The notes below the pieces were generated by a model. That model had not been told where the DNA came from and made no database searches. It was given only the letters and a program-made list of their open reading frames with translations. 64,000 nucleotides of DNA from Rheinheimera pacifica (GTDB taxonomy: Bacteria; Pseudomonadota; Gammaproteobacteria; Enterobacterales; Alteromonadaceae): the NCBI RefSeq assembly GCF_900108485.1, contig NZ_FNXF01000012.1, forward strand, positions 1 to 64,000, written 5' to 3'. The stretch's first letter is position 1; each line of letters opens with the position of its first letter. Shown in pieces: positions 48,207-57,187 of this stretch. Both the position numbers and the translations under genes were made by a program.

Positions 48207-49223
48207 ATGAGCCATATTTTACTGACCGGCGGTGCCGGCTATATTGGCAGCCATACCGCACTGGAACTGCTGAACGCGGGCTATAAGGTGCTGAGCTTTG
48301 ACAACTTCAGTAATAGCTCAGATGCCGCTTTACAACGGGTAGAGCAGCTAAGTGGTAAAAGCATTATCAGTATTACCGGTGATATACGTGACGAACAGGC
48401 TCTGCGCCAGTTGTTTACCGACTACAGCATTAGCGCTGTAATACACTTTGCCGGGCTAAAAGCCGTGGGTGAGTCCACCCAAATACCGCTGCATTACTAC
48501 GACAACAATGTTGCCGGCACAGTAACACTGTGTCGGGTAATGCGGGAATTTGGTGTAAAAAAACTGGTATTTAGCTCATCGGCTACGGTATATGGCGATG
48601 CCAAACAGGTGCCAATTCCGGAAACCGCGCCGCGTTCTGCCACTAACCCTTATGGCCAGAGCAAGCTGATGATAGAGCATATTCTGGAAGATTTAGTGCG
48701 TGCCGAGCCCGACTGGGGTATTACCCTGCTGCGTTACTTCAACCCGGTCGGGGCGCACGATAGCGGCCGCATCGGTGAAGATCCTAATGGCATACCCAAC
48801 AACCTGATGCCGTTTATCTCACAGGTCGCCGTTGGTAAGCGCGACAAGCTCAGTGTGTTTGGTAACGACTATGCCACCCATGACGGCACCGGTGTGCGTG
48901 ATTATATTCATGTCGTCGATTTAGCCCGCGGACATGTAAAAGCACTGCAATACCTTGAAAAAAATCAGGGGATTGAAGCCATTAATCTGGGCACCGGCAC
49001 AGGCTACAGCGTACTGGACATGGTTAAGGCATTTAGCCAGGTAAACGATATTGCCGTGCCTTACCAAATAGCGCCGCGCCGCCCCGGAGATATAGCGATA
49101 TGTTTTGCAGAACCCACCAAAGCAAAAATGCTGCTGGGCTGGCAGGCAGAAAAAACTTTAGATGACATGGTCGGTGACAGCTGGCGCTGGCAGTCGGCTA
49201 ACCCCAATGGCTATAAAGGCTAG
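48207..49223 (+). CDS. galE: UDP-glucose 4-epimerase
   Basis: Interconverts UDP-glucose and UDP-galactose with bound NAD. 338 residues (E. coli 338). NAD loop GGAGYIGSH, catalytic Ser-Tyr-Lys with FSSSATVYG and [15 protein letters not shown] precedes the ATG. Its stop overlaps the last codon of a decayed regulator on the opposite strand. Confidence 0.97.
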   Translation: MSHILLTGGAGYIGSHTALELLNAGYKVLSFDNFSNSSDAALQRVEQLSGKSIISITGDIRDEQALRQLFTDYSISAVIHFAGLKAVGESTQIPLHYYDNNVAGTVTLCRVMREFGVKKLVFSSSATVYGDAKQVPIPETAPRSATNPYGQSKLMIEHILEDLVRAEPDWGITLLRYFNPVGAHDSGRIGEDPNGIPNNLMPFISQVAVGKRDKLSVFGNDYATHDGTGVRDYIHVVDLARGHVKALQYLEKNQGIEAINLGTGTGYSVLDMVKAFSQVNDIAVPYQIAPRRPGDIAICFAEPTKAKMLLGWQAEKTLDDMVGDSWRWQSANPNGYKG

Positions 49224-49294
49224 CTGATTAGCCCAAGCTCCAGTGCCAGCAATACTGCCCGGGTGCGGTCACGCACCCCCAGCGCAGTGAGCAT
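49220..49294 (-). pseudogene. Remnant of a LuxR/NarL-type response-regulator C-terminus
   Basis: On the minus strand, codons from 49294 to a TAG at 49220 read LTALGVRDRTRAVLLALELG, then LIS and stop, the very end of LuxR-type helix-turn-helix proteins. Upstream the frame loses similarity and meets a stop (TAA) within about ten codons, so only some 24 codons survive. It sits between galE and the SDR gene and overlaps the galE stop. It is too short for function and looks like what a deletion left behind. Confidence 0.6.
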
Positions 49295-49376
49295 GCCGCT
49301 GCTATATGTAAGGCTTTACAACCGCATTAAAGCTGGCTTAATGTCCTGCATAGCCCAACACAGGACAGCGCACAAC

Positions 49377-50186
49377 ATGACGCTACAAAACGCCGCAGTA
49401 CAAAATAAAGTGATCTGGATAACCGGCGCCTCCGGTGGTATTGGCGAGGCGCTGGCACGTGAGCTGGCAGCAGACGGCGCCAGACTTATTCTTAGTGCCC
49501 GCCGAACAGCAGAGCTGGAACAGGTGCGCGCCAGTTTGGCTAATAGTGCTGAGCATTTATTGTTGCCGCTGGATATCACCGATACTGTGGCCGTCAGCGC
49601 CGCGATTAATCAGATTAAACAGCAAATCGGCGGCCTGGACTGGCTGATTAATAACGCCGGTATTAGTCAGCGGGCACTAATCACAGACACCACTAGTGAT
49701 ACTGATCGTAAATTATTTGAAGTGGACTATTTCGCCCAGATTAACTTAACCCGTCAGGCACTACCGCTGCTACTTGCCGATGGTGGCGGCAAAGTAGTGT
49801 TTATTTCTTCTGTCGCAGGCTTAGTTGGTACCCAGTATCGCGGCAGTTATTCTGCCGCCAAAGCGGCACTGCATTTATGGGCTAATAGCCTGCGCGCCGA
49901 AATGTTCGAACAAGGCTTAAGTGTGGCCACTATCTTCCCAGGTTTTGTTAAAACCGACGTATCGCGCAATGCCCTAACCGGCGATGGCAGTGCTCTTGGC
50001 CAGATGGATGACGCCCAGGCCAATGCCATGAGCGCCGAAGCCTTTGCCGAACAAGCGGTAAAAGCGCTGCTAAAAGGTAAAAATTATATTGTGATAGGCG
50101 GCCTAAAAGAGCGCTTAGCCGCACTGATGTCACGCCTATCACCGGAGCTGCTGTATAAAATGGTGCGAAAAAGTAAGGTGCGTTAA
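49377..50186 (+). CDS. Short-chain dehydrogenase/reductase (SDR)
   Basis: A 269-residue classical SDR with NAD(P) loop TGASGGIGEALA, NNAG (INNAGIS) and catalytic Tyr-Lys in YSAAKAALH. It resembles the DHRS7-like bacterial group, whose substrates are mostly unknown. AGGA lies 11 bases before the chosen ATG; the frame open from 49263 contains the decayed regulator region and is not used. No partner gene is adjacent. Confidence 0.9.
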   Translation: MTLQNAAVQNKVIWITGASGGIGEALARELAADGARLILSARRTAELEQVRASLANSAEHLLLPLDITDTVAVSAAINQIKQQIGGLDWLINNAGISQRALITDTTSDTDRKLFEVDYFAQINLTRQALPLLLADGGGKVVFISSVAGLVGTQYRGSYSAAKAALHLWANSLRAEMFEQGLSVATIFPGFVKTDVSRNALTGDGSALGQMDDAQANAMSAEAFAEQAVKALLKGKNYIVIGGLKERLAALMSRLSPELLYKMVRKSKVR

Positions 50187-50436
50187 CTGAAACCGGGGCC
50201 GCAGCAGCGGCGCGGCAATGCCAGCAATAACCAGCAAGGTTAGTAAATCGAGATCAAACACTATTAAACCTTATTTTATAGAGCCTTACCAATTGCAAAC
50301 AGCGTAAAACTTAATCCGTCGGCTCAATCATCTTTTTCTTAACAATCAACAACAGCCAAAAAAATTAACACCAAATTAATTTACAATTATCAACAAAAGC
50401 CATAAAATGCGCCGATTTACTACAAAAGGAATTGAT

Positions 50437-51423
50437 ATGGCTCTTGCAGCATTACGGTTCGCTGGCAACTACCAAGAACAGAAAGTTAAACAGCTTTTCC
50501 CCGATACTAAGTTAGAAAAAATGTACGCGCAGTTAGATAGCGATCCCGAATTCTATGGCGCCGGTGTAACGTTTATCGGTTATAACTCTGAGATGTCAAA
50601 CTACGTGATTACCGGCATTGAGCGTGAATCACTGTTTTTTGCCAGAGTACTGCGCAATAGTTGTAGGGCCGATGGCAAAACCATTTATATTCGGGAAATA
50701 AAACTACCTAAGCACCAATCGGCTGAAAAAGCGCTACAGACTGCAAAATCAAGCATTGGCTCTGAATTAAAAGGTGCTGGCATTAGCTGCGCCGGAGCCG
50801 CAATCGGCTGGGTTTTACTTGTTGTTGAGGCAGGTGGTGGCACAGTGACGGTAGGTGCCGCTTGGGCAGCAATGCCATTAACACTAACGGCTACTGCTGC
50901 CGCAACCTTTCAATGTGGTACCGGAATCGGCCGCTCTTATAATGCGATCTCCGGTAATGCCCACTATAACGACTATCTGGATGAATCGCCGTTATTTAAT
51001 GCATTGATTATTGCAACCGATTTTGTGCAATTAGCTGATGTCACCAAAACATTAGGTAACCAGGCCATATTGGCGACTGCTTTGCGCAAAAAAGGTATCG
51101 GCAAGGCTGGAATACTTAAGATGTATAAAAGTCTGTCCAGAGCTGATCGTAAACGTTTAGCGGAAGAAATTCTCAAATTAGAGCATGCGGAACTACGTAA
51201 ATCCCAAAAAGCTCTAAAGGCAGTTATGTTGCACGGTAAATTGTTGGATGACGGCACTAAAGCAACTAAAGTTTTTTCGCAAAAGCAGGTGCAGGCTCTG
51301 CTTGGAACTAAGTTTCTGGAGCTGGTTGGTGCCAGCGTTACCACTTACGGCAGTGGCACCAGTCTCGCAGGGAAAGCCGAGAGTGCCCGTAGCTTTGTTA
51401 TCGGTTACAGCGTTAATGAATAG
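50437..51423 (+). CDS. Unrecognised protein with a glycine-rich hydrophobic hairpin
   Basis: A 328-residue protein without a signal peptide. Residues 1-110 form a mixed alpha/beta part; 112-165 are a long Gly/Ala/Thr-rich hydrophobic stretch able to form two membrane helices, like those of pore-forming or membrane-inserting proteins; 215-270 are basic and helical (KKGIGKAGILKMYKSLSRAD); the tail is Gly/Ser-rich. AAAGGA precedes the ATG at 50437, so the longer frame from 50407 is unneeded. It is first in a three-gene unit with a SUMF1 lipoprotein and a zinc-ribbon membrane protein. I assign no function; a toxin-like or effector-like role is speculation. Confidence 0.75.
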   Translation: MALAALRFAGNYQEQKVKQLFPDTKLEKMYAQLDSDPEFYGAGVTFIGYNSEMSNYVITGIERESLFFARVLRNSCRADGKTIYIREIKLPKHQSAEKALQTAKSSIGSELKGAGISCAGAAIGWVLLVVEAGGGTVTVGAAWAAMPLTLTATAAATFQCGTGIGRSYNAISGNAHYNDYLDESPLFNALIIATDFVQLADVTKTLGNQAILATALRKKGIGKAGILKMYKSLSRADRKRLAEEILKLEHAELRKSQKALKAVMLHGKLLDDGTKATKVFSQKQVQALLGTKFLELVGASVTTYGSGTSLAGKAESARSFVIGYSVNE

Positions 51424-51430
51424 GAAGAAT

Positions 51431-52252
51431 ATGTCTTTGCTGAAAAACCTATTAGCAGTATTCACTGTGCCAGTGTTGATTATTTCATGTGATAAAAACA
51501 TCCCTTATACCACTGAATTCTTCTCAGATAAGCTCAGCGATGACAGTGAAGGGCCGCAGTTAAGCATTATTCCTGTAGGGAAAGGTGTTGCTGGTGAAGA
51601 ATATACTACTTCAATCGGTTATCTTGGCCCGCAGCGCAGCATAAAAAATAACACGGCTTTTGCCATAACCCGCGCTGAAGTTACTTTTGCTCAATACGAT
51701 AAGTTTGCTAACGCCACTAATCGAACTCTACCGGACGATAGAGGATGGGGCCGGGGTGATATGCCAGTGATTAATGTCAGTTGGATGGACGCTACGGCCT
51801 ACGCCAAATGGTTAACGGAACAAACTAACCAGTATTACCGCTTACCGTCGGAAACCGAGTGGGAATATGCTGCCAGAGCTGGTACAAAAACAGTGTATTG
51901 GTGGGGCGAAGAGTACGTTCAGAGCAAAGAACACTGTGACCGTGATATTGGCGATTGTACAGCCGGCACCGAAGCAGCACAGCCATGGATATCCGGCCGT
52001 TATAACGCAAACCCTTATGGTCTGTATGACGTGTCATCTAACGTGGCAGAGTGGGTACTGGATTGTGATGATGAAAAAACCCGGTCAAATGACACAACGC
52101 CGGTAAAAACCGGTGATTGTGAATACCGCATTGTCAAAGGGGGGAGCTACTCCAGCCGGGCCCACAATACGCGACTATCTGCCCGGCACGGATTCTCTGT
52201 TGATGATAAATCCCCCTCTCTTGGCTTCAGGTTGGTAAGGGAGATCCACTGA
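51431..52252 (+). CDS. SUMF1/FGE-sulfatase-domain lipoprotein
   Basis: A 273-residue lipoprotein: signal peptide with lipobox IISC (Cys20), a short linker, then a formylglycine-generating-enzyme-like (SUMF1) domain with AITRAEVTFAQYDKFANAT, YYRLPSETEWEYAARAG, NPYGLYDVSSNVAEWV and GFRLVREI. I do not see the copper-binding cysteine pair of true FGE, so it may be a binding or structural version. AGGAAG precedes the ATG, eight bases after the previous stop. Its stop overlaps the next start (ATGA). The open frame from 51248 in the upstream gene is a shadow. Confidence 0.88.
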   Translation: MSLLKNLLAVFTVPVLIISCDKNIPYTTEFFSDKLSDDSEGPQLSIIPVGKGVAGEEYTTSIGYLGPQRSIKNNTAFAITRAEVTFAQYDKFANATNRTLPDDRGWGRGDMPVINVSWMDATAYAKWLTEQTNQYYRLPSETEWEYAARAGTKTVYWWGEEYVQSKEHCDRDIGDCTAGTEAAQPWISGRYNANPYGLYDVSSNVAEWVLDCDDEKTRSNDTTPVKTGDCEYRIVKGGSYSSRAHNTRLSARHGFSVDDKSPSLGFRLVREIH

Positions 52253-52548
52253 TGAAAATACTAGAATGCCCTGCCTGCAAACAGAAGGTGAATTTAAAGC
52301 TGGCTGCAGCAACAAAGAAAGTGAACGGTATTTTTATGTTGCAATGCGCTAACTGCCAACAGTGGAGCCATGAAAACCAGAAGGCAGCAGTGGTCAAAAA
52401 CCTTGGCTTATTGATGCTGCTAGGCGGCTCAGTGATGGGGTATTTTCAGCTTGGCGGGATTATCACAGGCCCGATGCTTGCTTTTATCGGAGGTTTAATT
52501 GCCCTGGCAACCCAGCTTGCTATTCCAAGAACACTGCACACTCCCTAG
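52252..52548 (+). CDS. Zinc-ribbon two-helix membrane protein, unrecognised
   Basis: A 98-residue protein: an N-terminal treble-clef or zinc-ribbon-like CPAC...CANC (Cys6, Cys9, Cys32, Cys35) and two hydrophobic helices (about 49-67 and 71-91) in the rest. Start overlaps the SUMF1 stop as ATGA, so the two are translationally coupled. It ends at a bidirectional terminator. No family recognised beyond the general architecture. Confidence 0.82.
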   Translation: MKILECPACKQKVNLKLAAATKKVNGIFMLQCANCQQWSHENQKAAVVKNLGLLMLLGGSVMGYFQLGGIITGPMLAFIGGLIALATQLAIPRTLHTP

Positions 52549-52569
52549 ATACCAGAATATGCATTAAAA

Positions 52570-52598
52570 CAACAAAGGCGCTTTACGCGCCTTTGTTG
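52570..52598. terminator. Bidirectional terminator between the cassette and rluB
   Basis: CAACAAAGGCGC and GCGCCTTTGTTG pair perfectly around a five-base loop between converging genes. Confidence 0.88.
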
Positions 52599-52606
52599 TG
52601 TCTCAG

Positions 52607-53617
52607 TTAACCTCTGCCTTCGCGGCTGGGCTTTTTACCGTTGGGCTGACGTTGTGGTTTGCCTTTCGGTGCTGCCGGGCCTCTGCGCCCTGCCGGCTTG
52701 GCGCCATCCGGCTTAGCAGGCCTTGCCTCGCTTGGTTTGCGTTCTTTGGGAGTGCGTTCCGGTGTTTTAGCGGCGATATCGTGTTTACGCACAGCGCGCT
52801 TCATGCTGGCCATACGGCGACGGCGCTCGTCGCGGTCTTCCGGTTTAACCAGGGTTGCAACTTCCGGCGCTAAGCTGACCAACTTACGCAGGTAGTTAAC
52901 ATCTTCCAGCGGGTATTCGGCATAGCCGCCAGCCGGCAGGTGTTTGGGCAGCAGTAAATCACCATAGCGCACGCGAATAAGCCGGCTGACTACCGCGCCC
53001 TGTGATTCCCACATGCGGCGCACTTCGCGATTGCGGCCTTCTGTTAACACTACATGAAACCAGCGGTTAATACCTTCGCCCGGCAGGGCTTTGATTTTTT
53101 TGAAGTTAGCTTTGCCGTCTTCCAGCTCAACGCCGGTGCGCAAACGCTGGATCATCGCATCGTTCACATCACCAAATACCCGTACCGCGTATTCACGTTC
53201 TACTTCAAACTTGGGGTGCATCAGGCGGTTGGCCAGCTCACCGTCAGTGGTAAACAACAATAAGCCTGAGGTATTAATATCAAGGCGGCCAATTGCTATC
53301 CAGCGCGCACCTTTTATATTTGGCAGGCGCGAGAATACCGTGGGCCGGCCTTCCGGATCGGTACGCGAACAAATTTCACCTTCCGGTTTGTGATACGCCA
53401 GCACGCGGCAAATTTGCTCGGCTTCACTGGCAATTTGTACCGGGTGGCCATCTACCCGCACTTGTTGTGTTGGGCTGATGCGATCACCTAACGTTGCTGG
53501 CTTGCCATCTACTGTTACGCGGCCACCGCTTATCCACTCTTCCATTTCACGGCGCGAACCTACGCCGGCGCGGGCCAATACTTTCTGTAGCTTTTCACTT
53601 GCGGCTTTTTCACTCAT
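52607..53617 (-). CDS. rluB: 23S rRNA pseudouridine(2605) synthase
   Basis: Modifies U2605 of 23S rRNA. 336 residues: N-terminal S4 RNA-binding domain ([21 protein letters not shown]), catalytic Asp in [12 protein letters not shown], then ALLA-type C-terminal core, and a long basic Arg/Lys/Pro tail (about 250-336) that varies among relatives. The ATG overlaps the scpB stop as TAATG. The scpA-scpB-rluB order is widely conserved. Confidence 0.95.
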   Translation of the reverse strand: MSEKAASEKLQKVLARAGVGSRREMEEWISGGRVTVDGKPATLGDRISPTQQVRVDGHPVQIASEAEQICRVLAYHKPEGEICSRTDPEGRPTVFSRLPNIKGARWIAIGRLDINTSGLLLFTTDGELANRLMHPKFEVEREYAVRVFGDVNDAMIQRLRTGVELEDGKANFKKIKALPGEGINRWFHVVLTEGRNREVRRMWESQGAVVSRLIRVRYGDLLLPKHLPAGGYAEYPLEDVNYLRKLVSLAPEVATLVKPEDRDERRRRMASMKRAVRKHDIAAKTPERTPKERKPSEARPAKPDGAKPAGRRGPAAPKGKPQRQPNGKKPSREGRG

Positions 53618-54201
53618 TAGTGCAATTCTCCTGTCGTCACGACGGTGTCAGCCAGATCCAGGCTAATGGCCTGAAATTCCGGCAAAGGGGGTAATTGGTT
53701 TAAATGTTTTAAACCAAAGTAATCTAAAAACTCTTTTGTAGTGGCGTATAAACCCGGCCGGCCCGGTACTTCTTTATGGCCGACCACCTTAACCCAGTTA
53801 CGATCGAGCAAGGTCCGCATAATCTGGCTGCTTACCGACACGCCGCGAATATCTTCAATCTCACCACGGGTAATGGGTTGACGGTAGGCTATCAGCGCCA
53901 GGGTTTCCAGCACTGCACGCGAATAACGCGGCGAGCGCTCTGGCCACAGTCTGGCTAAATAGTCACTCAGCTCCGGTTTGGTAATAAAGCGATAGCCTGA
54001 TGCCGTTTCACTTAAGCTAATACCGCGCCCGGCATAATCCTGCACCAACCGCGCTAAGGTATCAGCTAAACGCTTTTTGCTGACATTAAAGCCATCGAGC
54101 ACCGTGCTTTGCAAATCATCGCTGTTAAGTGGCTTGTCGGCAGCAAAAATAGCCGCCTCTACCAACTGCATTAACTGCACGTCATTAATTTTGCCGGCCA
54201 T
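53617..54201 (-). CDS. scpB: SMC-Scp complex subunit ScpB
   Basis: Winged-helix kleisin partner of the SMC condensin that organises the chromosome. 194 residues, with [66 protein letters not shown]. Stop-start overlaps (TAATG) join it to both scpA and rluB, so the three are translated together. Confidence 0.96.
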   Translation of the reverse strand: MAGKINDVQLMQLVEAAIFAADKPLNSDDLQSTVLDGFNVSKKRLADTLARLVQDYAGRGISLSETASGYRFITKPELSDYLARLWPERSPRYSRAVLETLALIAYRQPITRGEIEDIRGVSVSSQIMRTLLDRNWVKVVGHKEVPGRPGLYATTKEFLDYFGLKHLNQLPPLPEFQAISLDLADTVVTTGELH

Positions 54202-55043
54202 TATGCCTCACCTGCTTTAAGTTTGACATGAATTTGGCCGTAGGCTTCCACCTGAATAATTTCTACCAGCTTTTCTTTGGTTAGCTCCAGCATGGCTAAA
54301 AAGGTGACCACTACCCCTTCGCGGCCTTCTGTTACATCAAAACAGCTGGAAAACGCCAGATAACCATTATGTTGGCTAAGCAAATCCAGAATGCGGCTCA
54401 TCCTTTCACGGGTAGATAAATGCTCGCGCTTAATATGATGATGCTGAAAGTCTTTCGCCCGTTTTACAATGTCTTTAAGCGCTAATGTCAGCTCGGCTAA
54501 ATCGACATCCGGTAAAATCAGTAGTGGCGCAAAGTTATCTGCCAACACCGCATTGGCAGTAAAATGATCACGTTCATCGCGCGGCAGGCTGTCCAGCTCT
54601 GTCGCGGCCTGTTTAAATACTTCATATTCCTGCAGGCGGCGGATTAGCTCTGCCCGCGGATCGGCCTCTTCGTCTTCGATCTGGCTATGTCTTGGCAGCA
54701 ACAGGCGGGATTTAATCTCGGCCAGCATCGCCGCCATGACTAAATATTCTGCCGCCAGCTCAAAATTCATTCCCTGCATCAGGTCTATGTATTCCATATA
54801 CTGCAGAGTAATTTCATTGACCGGTAAATCGACAATATCAAATTTGTGCTTACGAATTAAATACAGCAGAAAATCCAGCGGGCCTTCAAAGGCATCAAGC
54901 AAAATTTCCAGCGCATCCGGCGGAATATATAAGTCTTCCGGCCGTTCAAGCACCGCTTCGCCGCGAACAAAAGCCAGCGGCAGCGGCTGTTGAATGGTTA
55001 AGCTATCTGGTAAGAGTTCTGTCAAACTGGCATGCTCTGGCAA
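54201..55043 (-). CDS. scpA: Segregation and condensation protein A
   Basis: Kleisin subunit of SMC-ScpAB. 280 residues with the N-terminal FEGPLDFLLYLIRKHKFDIVDLPV, the classic ScpA signature, and a C-terminal winged helix (VTFLAMLELTKEKLVEIIQ). The smc gene is not in the window. It follows yciO by five bases on the same strand. Confidence 0.96.
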   Translation of the reverse strand: MPEHASLTELLPDSLTIQQPLPLAFVRGEAVLERPEDLYIPPDALEILLDAFEGPLDFLLYLIRKHKFDIVDLPVNEITLQYMEYIDLMQGMNFELAAEYLVMAAMLAEIKSRLLLPRHSQIEDEEADPRAELIRRLQEYEVFKQAATELDSLPRDERDHFTANAVLADNFAPLLILPDVDLAELTLALKDIVKRAKDFQHHHIKREHLSTRERMSRILDLLSQHNGYLAFSSCFDVTEGREGVVVTFLAMLELTKEKLVEIIQVEAYGQIHVKLKAGEA

Positions 55044-55048
55044 CAGCG

Positions 55049-55669
55049 TTAGCGAAATGGCGTTGGATCGCCACGGCCTTCACGCAGTAGCACGGGCTCA
55101 TCATCCGACAGATCAATAACCGTTGTCGGTGCTTCACCAATTACACCACCGTGCAAAATTAAATCAACTTGCTTTTCCAGCCTGGCGCGCATTTCCTCTG
55201 GATCGCTTTCAGCAAATTCTTCACCGGGTAGTATCAAACTGGTGCTCAGTAAGGGTTCGCCTAATTCTTCCAGCAGTGCCTGGGCAATTTTATTTTCTGG
55301 AATGCGTAAACCTATGGTCTTCTTTTTTTCGTTCAGCAAACGTTTCGGCACTTCTTTGGTACCGCGCAAAATAAAGGTATAAGCGCCGGGCGTATTGTTT
55401 TTAATTAGGCGAAAGGCGCTGTTTTCTACTTTGGCATACACTGATAACTCGGATAAATCGCGGCATAACAGCGTAAAGTTATGATCAACGTTTACCTGCC
55501 GGATTTGTAAAATACGCTCCATAGCGTTTTTATCACCTACGTGACACCCAAGCGCATAGCCACTGTCGGTGGGATAAATCACTACACCGCCCTGACGAAT
55601 AATTTGCACAGCTTGTTTTAACAAGCGAAGCTGCGGGGTTTCAGGGTGAATATGAAAAAATTGACTCAT
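55049..55669 (-). CDS. yciO: YciO family (Sua5/YrdC-like) protein
   Basis: A 206-residue cytoplasmic protein of the Sua5/YrdC fold, with RQGGVVIYPTDSGYALGCHV near the start and RIPENKIAQALLEELGEPLLSTSL. It is the YciO paralogue, whose threonylcarbamoyl-AMP role is much weaker than TsaC. It lies between rnm and scpA, the usual cluster in gammaproteobacteria. Confidence 0.93.
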   Translation of the reverse strand: MSQFFHIHPETPQLRLLKQAVQIIRQGGVVIYPTDSGYALGCHVGDKNAMERILQIRQVNVDHNFTLLCRDLSELSVYAKVENSAFRLIKNNTPGAYTFILRGTKEVPKRLLNEKKKTIGLRIPENKIAQALLEELGEPLLSTSLILPGEEFAESDPEEMRARLEKQVDLILHGGVIGEAPTTVIDLSDDEPVLLREGRGDPTPFR

Positions 55670-55698
55670 TGTTATTCTTCTTACAGTAAATTATTACG

Positions 55699-56556
55699 TT
55701 AGCCCGGCTGCACAGTTGCGACTGTCAGTGGCCAGTTAGCCCAAACCGGAATGACATCGTCGGTTAAATATAGATTTTTTCCAATGTCATTCCAAGTTGT
55801 TACCTGATGAAAATCCGAGCCGACCGACGCCGTTAAACCATGTAACTGGCACAGGGCCCATAGTTCACGTTTTTGTACCGGCGTTTGCTGCGGCGAGATC
55901 ACCTCTATCGCATCACCTCCGGCAGCAGCGAACTGCTCTGCCAGCCGTTTTACCCACTTGGTTGTCAGTTTATATTTCAGCGGGTGCGCCAGCACGGCCA
56001 CACCGCCGGCATCGTGGATCCATTGGATGGCATCAGCCATCTCAACCCAGTTATTCGGCACATAACCAATTTTGCCGCGGCTTAAATACTTTTTAAATAC
56101 GCCATCCATCGAGCTGGCTTTGCCAATACTCACCAGATGGCGGGCAAAGTGGGTACGGGTTAACGCCGCACCATTAGCCAGCTCAAGCACGGCTGGCAGC
56201 ACATCAGGAATTTGGCTTTTTTCCAGCCGGCGCGCCATTTCCTCAGCACGTACCAACCGGGCTTGTTGCTGGCTGGCTAAACGCTGCAAAAACACCGGGC
56301 ACTGCGGGTTAATATTCAAGCCAACGATATGAATTTCCAGTTGCTGCCAGGCGGTAGAAATTTCCACACCATTAATCAGTTGCAACGCTAATTGCTGTTC
56401 TGTTATGGCTTGCTGTGCCGCGGCTAAACCGGCTACCGTGTCATGATCGGTAATGGCCAGTACATCCACGCCCTTCTCTGCAGCGCGCGCCACCAAATCA
56501 GCAGGCGACAACACGCCGTCAGAGCACAGGGTATGGCTGTGTAAATCAATTTTCAT
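55699..56556 (-). CDS. rnm: 5'-3' exoribonuclease RNase AM (PHP domain; YciV/TrpH)
   Basis: PHP-domain phosphoesterase that trims 5' ends of 23S/16S/5S rRNA precursors in E. coli and hydrolyses 3',5'-bisphosphonucleotides. 285 residues; metal motifs DLHSHTLCSDG and AITDHDTVAG at the start, then VAVLAHPLKY and SVGSDFHQ. Start at MKIDLHSHT with GAGG six bases upstream; a GTG two codons earlier is less likely. It is divergent from the DUF6435 and trp genes. Confidence 0.93.
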   Translation of the reverse strand: MKIDLHSHTLCSDGVLSPADLVARAAEKGVDVLAITDHDTVAGLAAAQQAITEQQLALQLINGVEISTAWQQLEIHIVGLNINPQCPVFLQRLASQQQARLVRAEEMARRLEKSQIPDVLPAVLELANGAALTRTHFARHLVSIGKASSMDGVFKKYLSRGKIGYVPNNWVEMADAIQWIHDAGGVAVLAHPLKYKLTTKWVKRLAEQFAAAGGDAIEVISPQQTPVQKRELWALCQLHGLTASVGSDFHQVTTWNDIGKNLYLTDDVIPVWANWPLTVATVQPG

Positions 56557-56675
56557 CGGCACCTCAAAATAAGCTGGCTATTGTCGCACAGCAGCGATAT
56601 ATCACAAAATAAACTGAACTTAGTTTGCCGGCTTAGCGTAAGTGGTAGCGCCTTGTCAAATAAACGGAAAATATT

Positions 56676-56858
56676 ATGTTCGGTTGGTTAAAGTCAGACC
56701 CGGTAAAAAAATTGCGTAAAGCCTATGATCAAAAATTGGAGCAGGCAATGCACGCCCAGCGCAACGGCGATATGCGCTTGTATGCTGATTTAACTGCTGA
56801 AAGCGAAGAAATTTGGCAACAAATTGAACAACTGGAAAAACCTGCTGCTCACAGTTAA
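56676..56858 (+). CDS. DUF6435 family small protein
   Basis: A 60-residue soluble protein, MFGWLKSDPVKKLRKAYDQK then a helical KLEQAMHAQRNGDMRLYADLTAES; it matches the small DUF6435 family as I remember it. Function unknown. It lies between rnm and the trp leader with no terminator seen after it, so it may read into the trp promoter region. Confidence 0.8.
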   Translation: MFGWLKSDPVKKLRKAYDQKLEQAMHAQRNGDMRLYADLTAESEEIWQQIEQLEKPAAHS

Positions 56859-56923
56859 ACGCAAAAATCGCGGCCGTCCGGCCACTTATACGCTTTTATT
56901 TCTGGGTTATAACAAATAAGCAC

Positions 56924-56953
56924 TTGACGCCTGCTACCGTTTTGCGGTTTTAT
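56924..56953 (+). promoter_or_regulatory. Likely trp operon promoter
   Basis: TTGACG (56924-56929) and TTTTAT (56948-56953), 18 bases apart, lie 33 bp before the trp leader ATG. A trp operator like the E. coli one was not seen. Confidence 0.5.
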
Positions 56954-56985
56954 GTGTGTCATAACAAACGAGGTTACTAAAGCTA

Positions 56986-57051
56986 ATGCAATTTATCACA
57001 ACCCTTAACCTGACTAACTGGTGGTGGCACATTCCCAACGGGCGTGTGTAG
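56986..57051 (+). CDS. trpL: trp operon leader peptide
   Basis: A 21-residue leader, MQFITTLNLTNWWWHIPNGR then Val and TAG. Three consecutive Trp codons at 57019-57027 form the sensing point: a stalled ribosome there would free the antiterminator. It is followed by an attenuator hairpin and then trpE. Too short for usual gene callers, but the three Trp codons, position and RNA structure make it secure. Confidence 0.95.
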   Translation: MQFITTLNLTNWWWHIPNGRV

Positions 57052-57107
57052 GCGTTGTATTAGCTTTAATTACCGAAGCCCGTTTCCATAAGAAGCGGGC
57101 TTTTTTT
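57037..57107 (+). terminator. trp attenuator with competing antiterminator
   Basis: The terminator stem AAGCCCGTTTC (57076-57086) pairs with GAAGCGGGCTT (57092-57102), followed by seven T residues to 57107. The competing element AACGGGC (57037-57043, inside trpL) is an exact complement of GCCCGTT (57078-57084), so a ribosome paused at the Trp codons would let it form and block termination. Confidence 0.92.
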
Positions 57108-57187
57108 ATGTGCCTGCAAAACTGTGCGAACCGGCTTAATAAAAAATTGTTTAACTTAATTTATGAATCATAAGGAAAAAGTAAAAC

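Noticed and set aside
49263-49376. Extended N-terminus for the SDR protein
   Set aside because: This stretch is the decayed regulator region read in the opposite direction; the ATG at 49377 has a ribosome site and the fold starts there.
51248-51430. Longer SUMF1 frame starting inside the upstream gene
   Set aside because: The lipoprotein signal sequence starts at 51431 with AGGAAG before it; the upstream part is another frame of the preceding gene.
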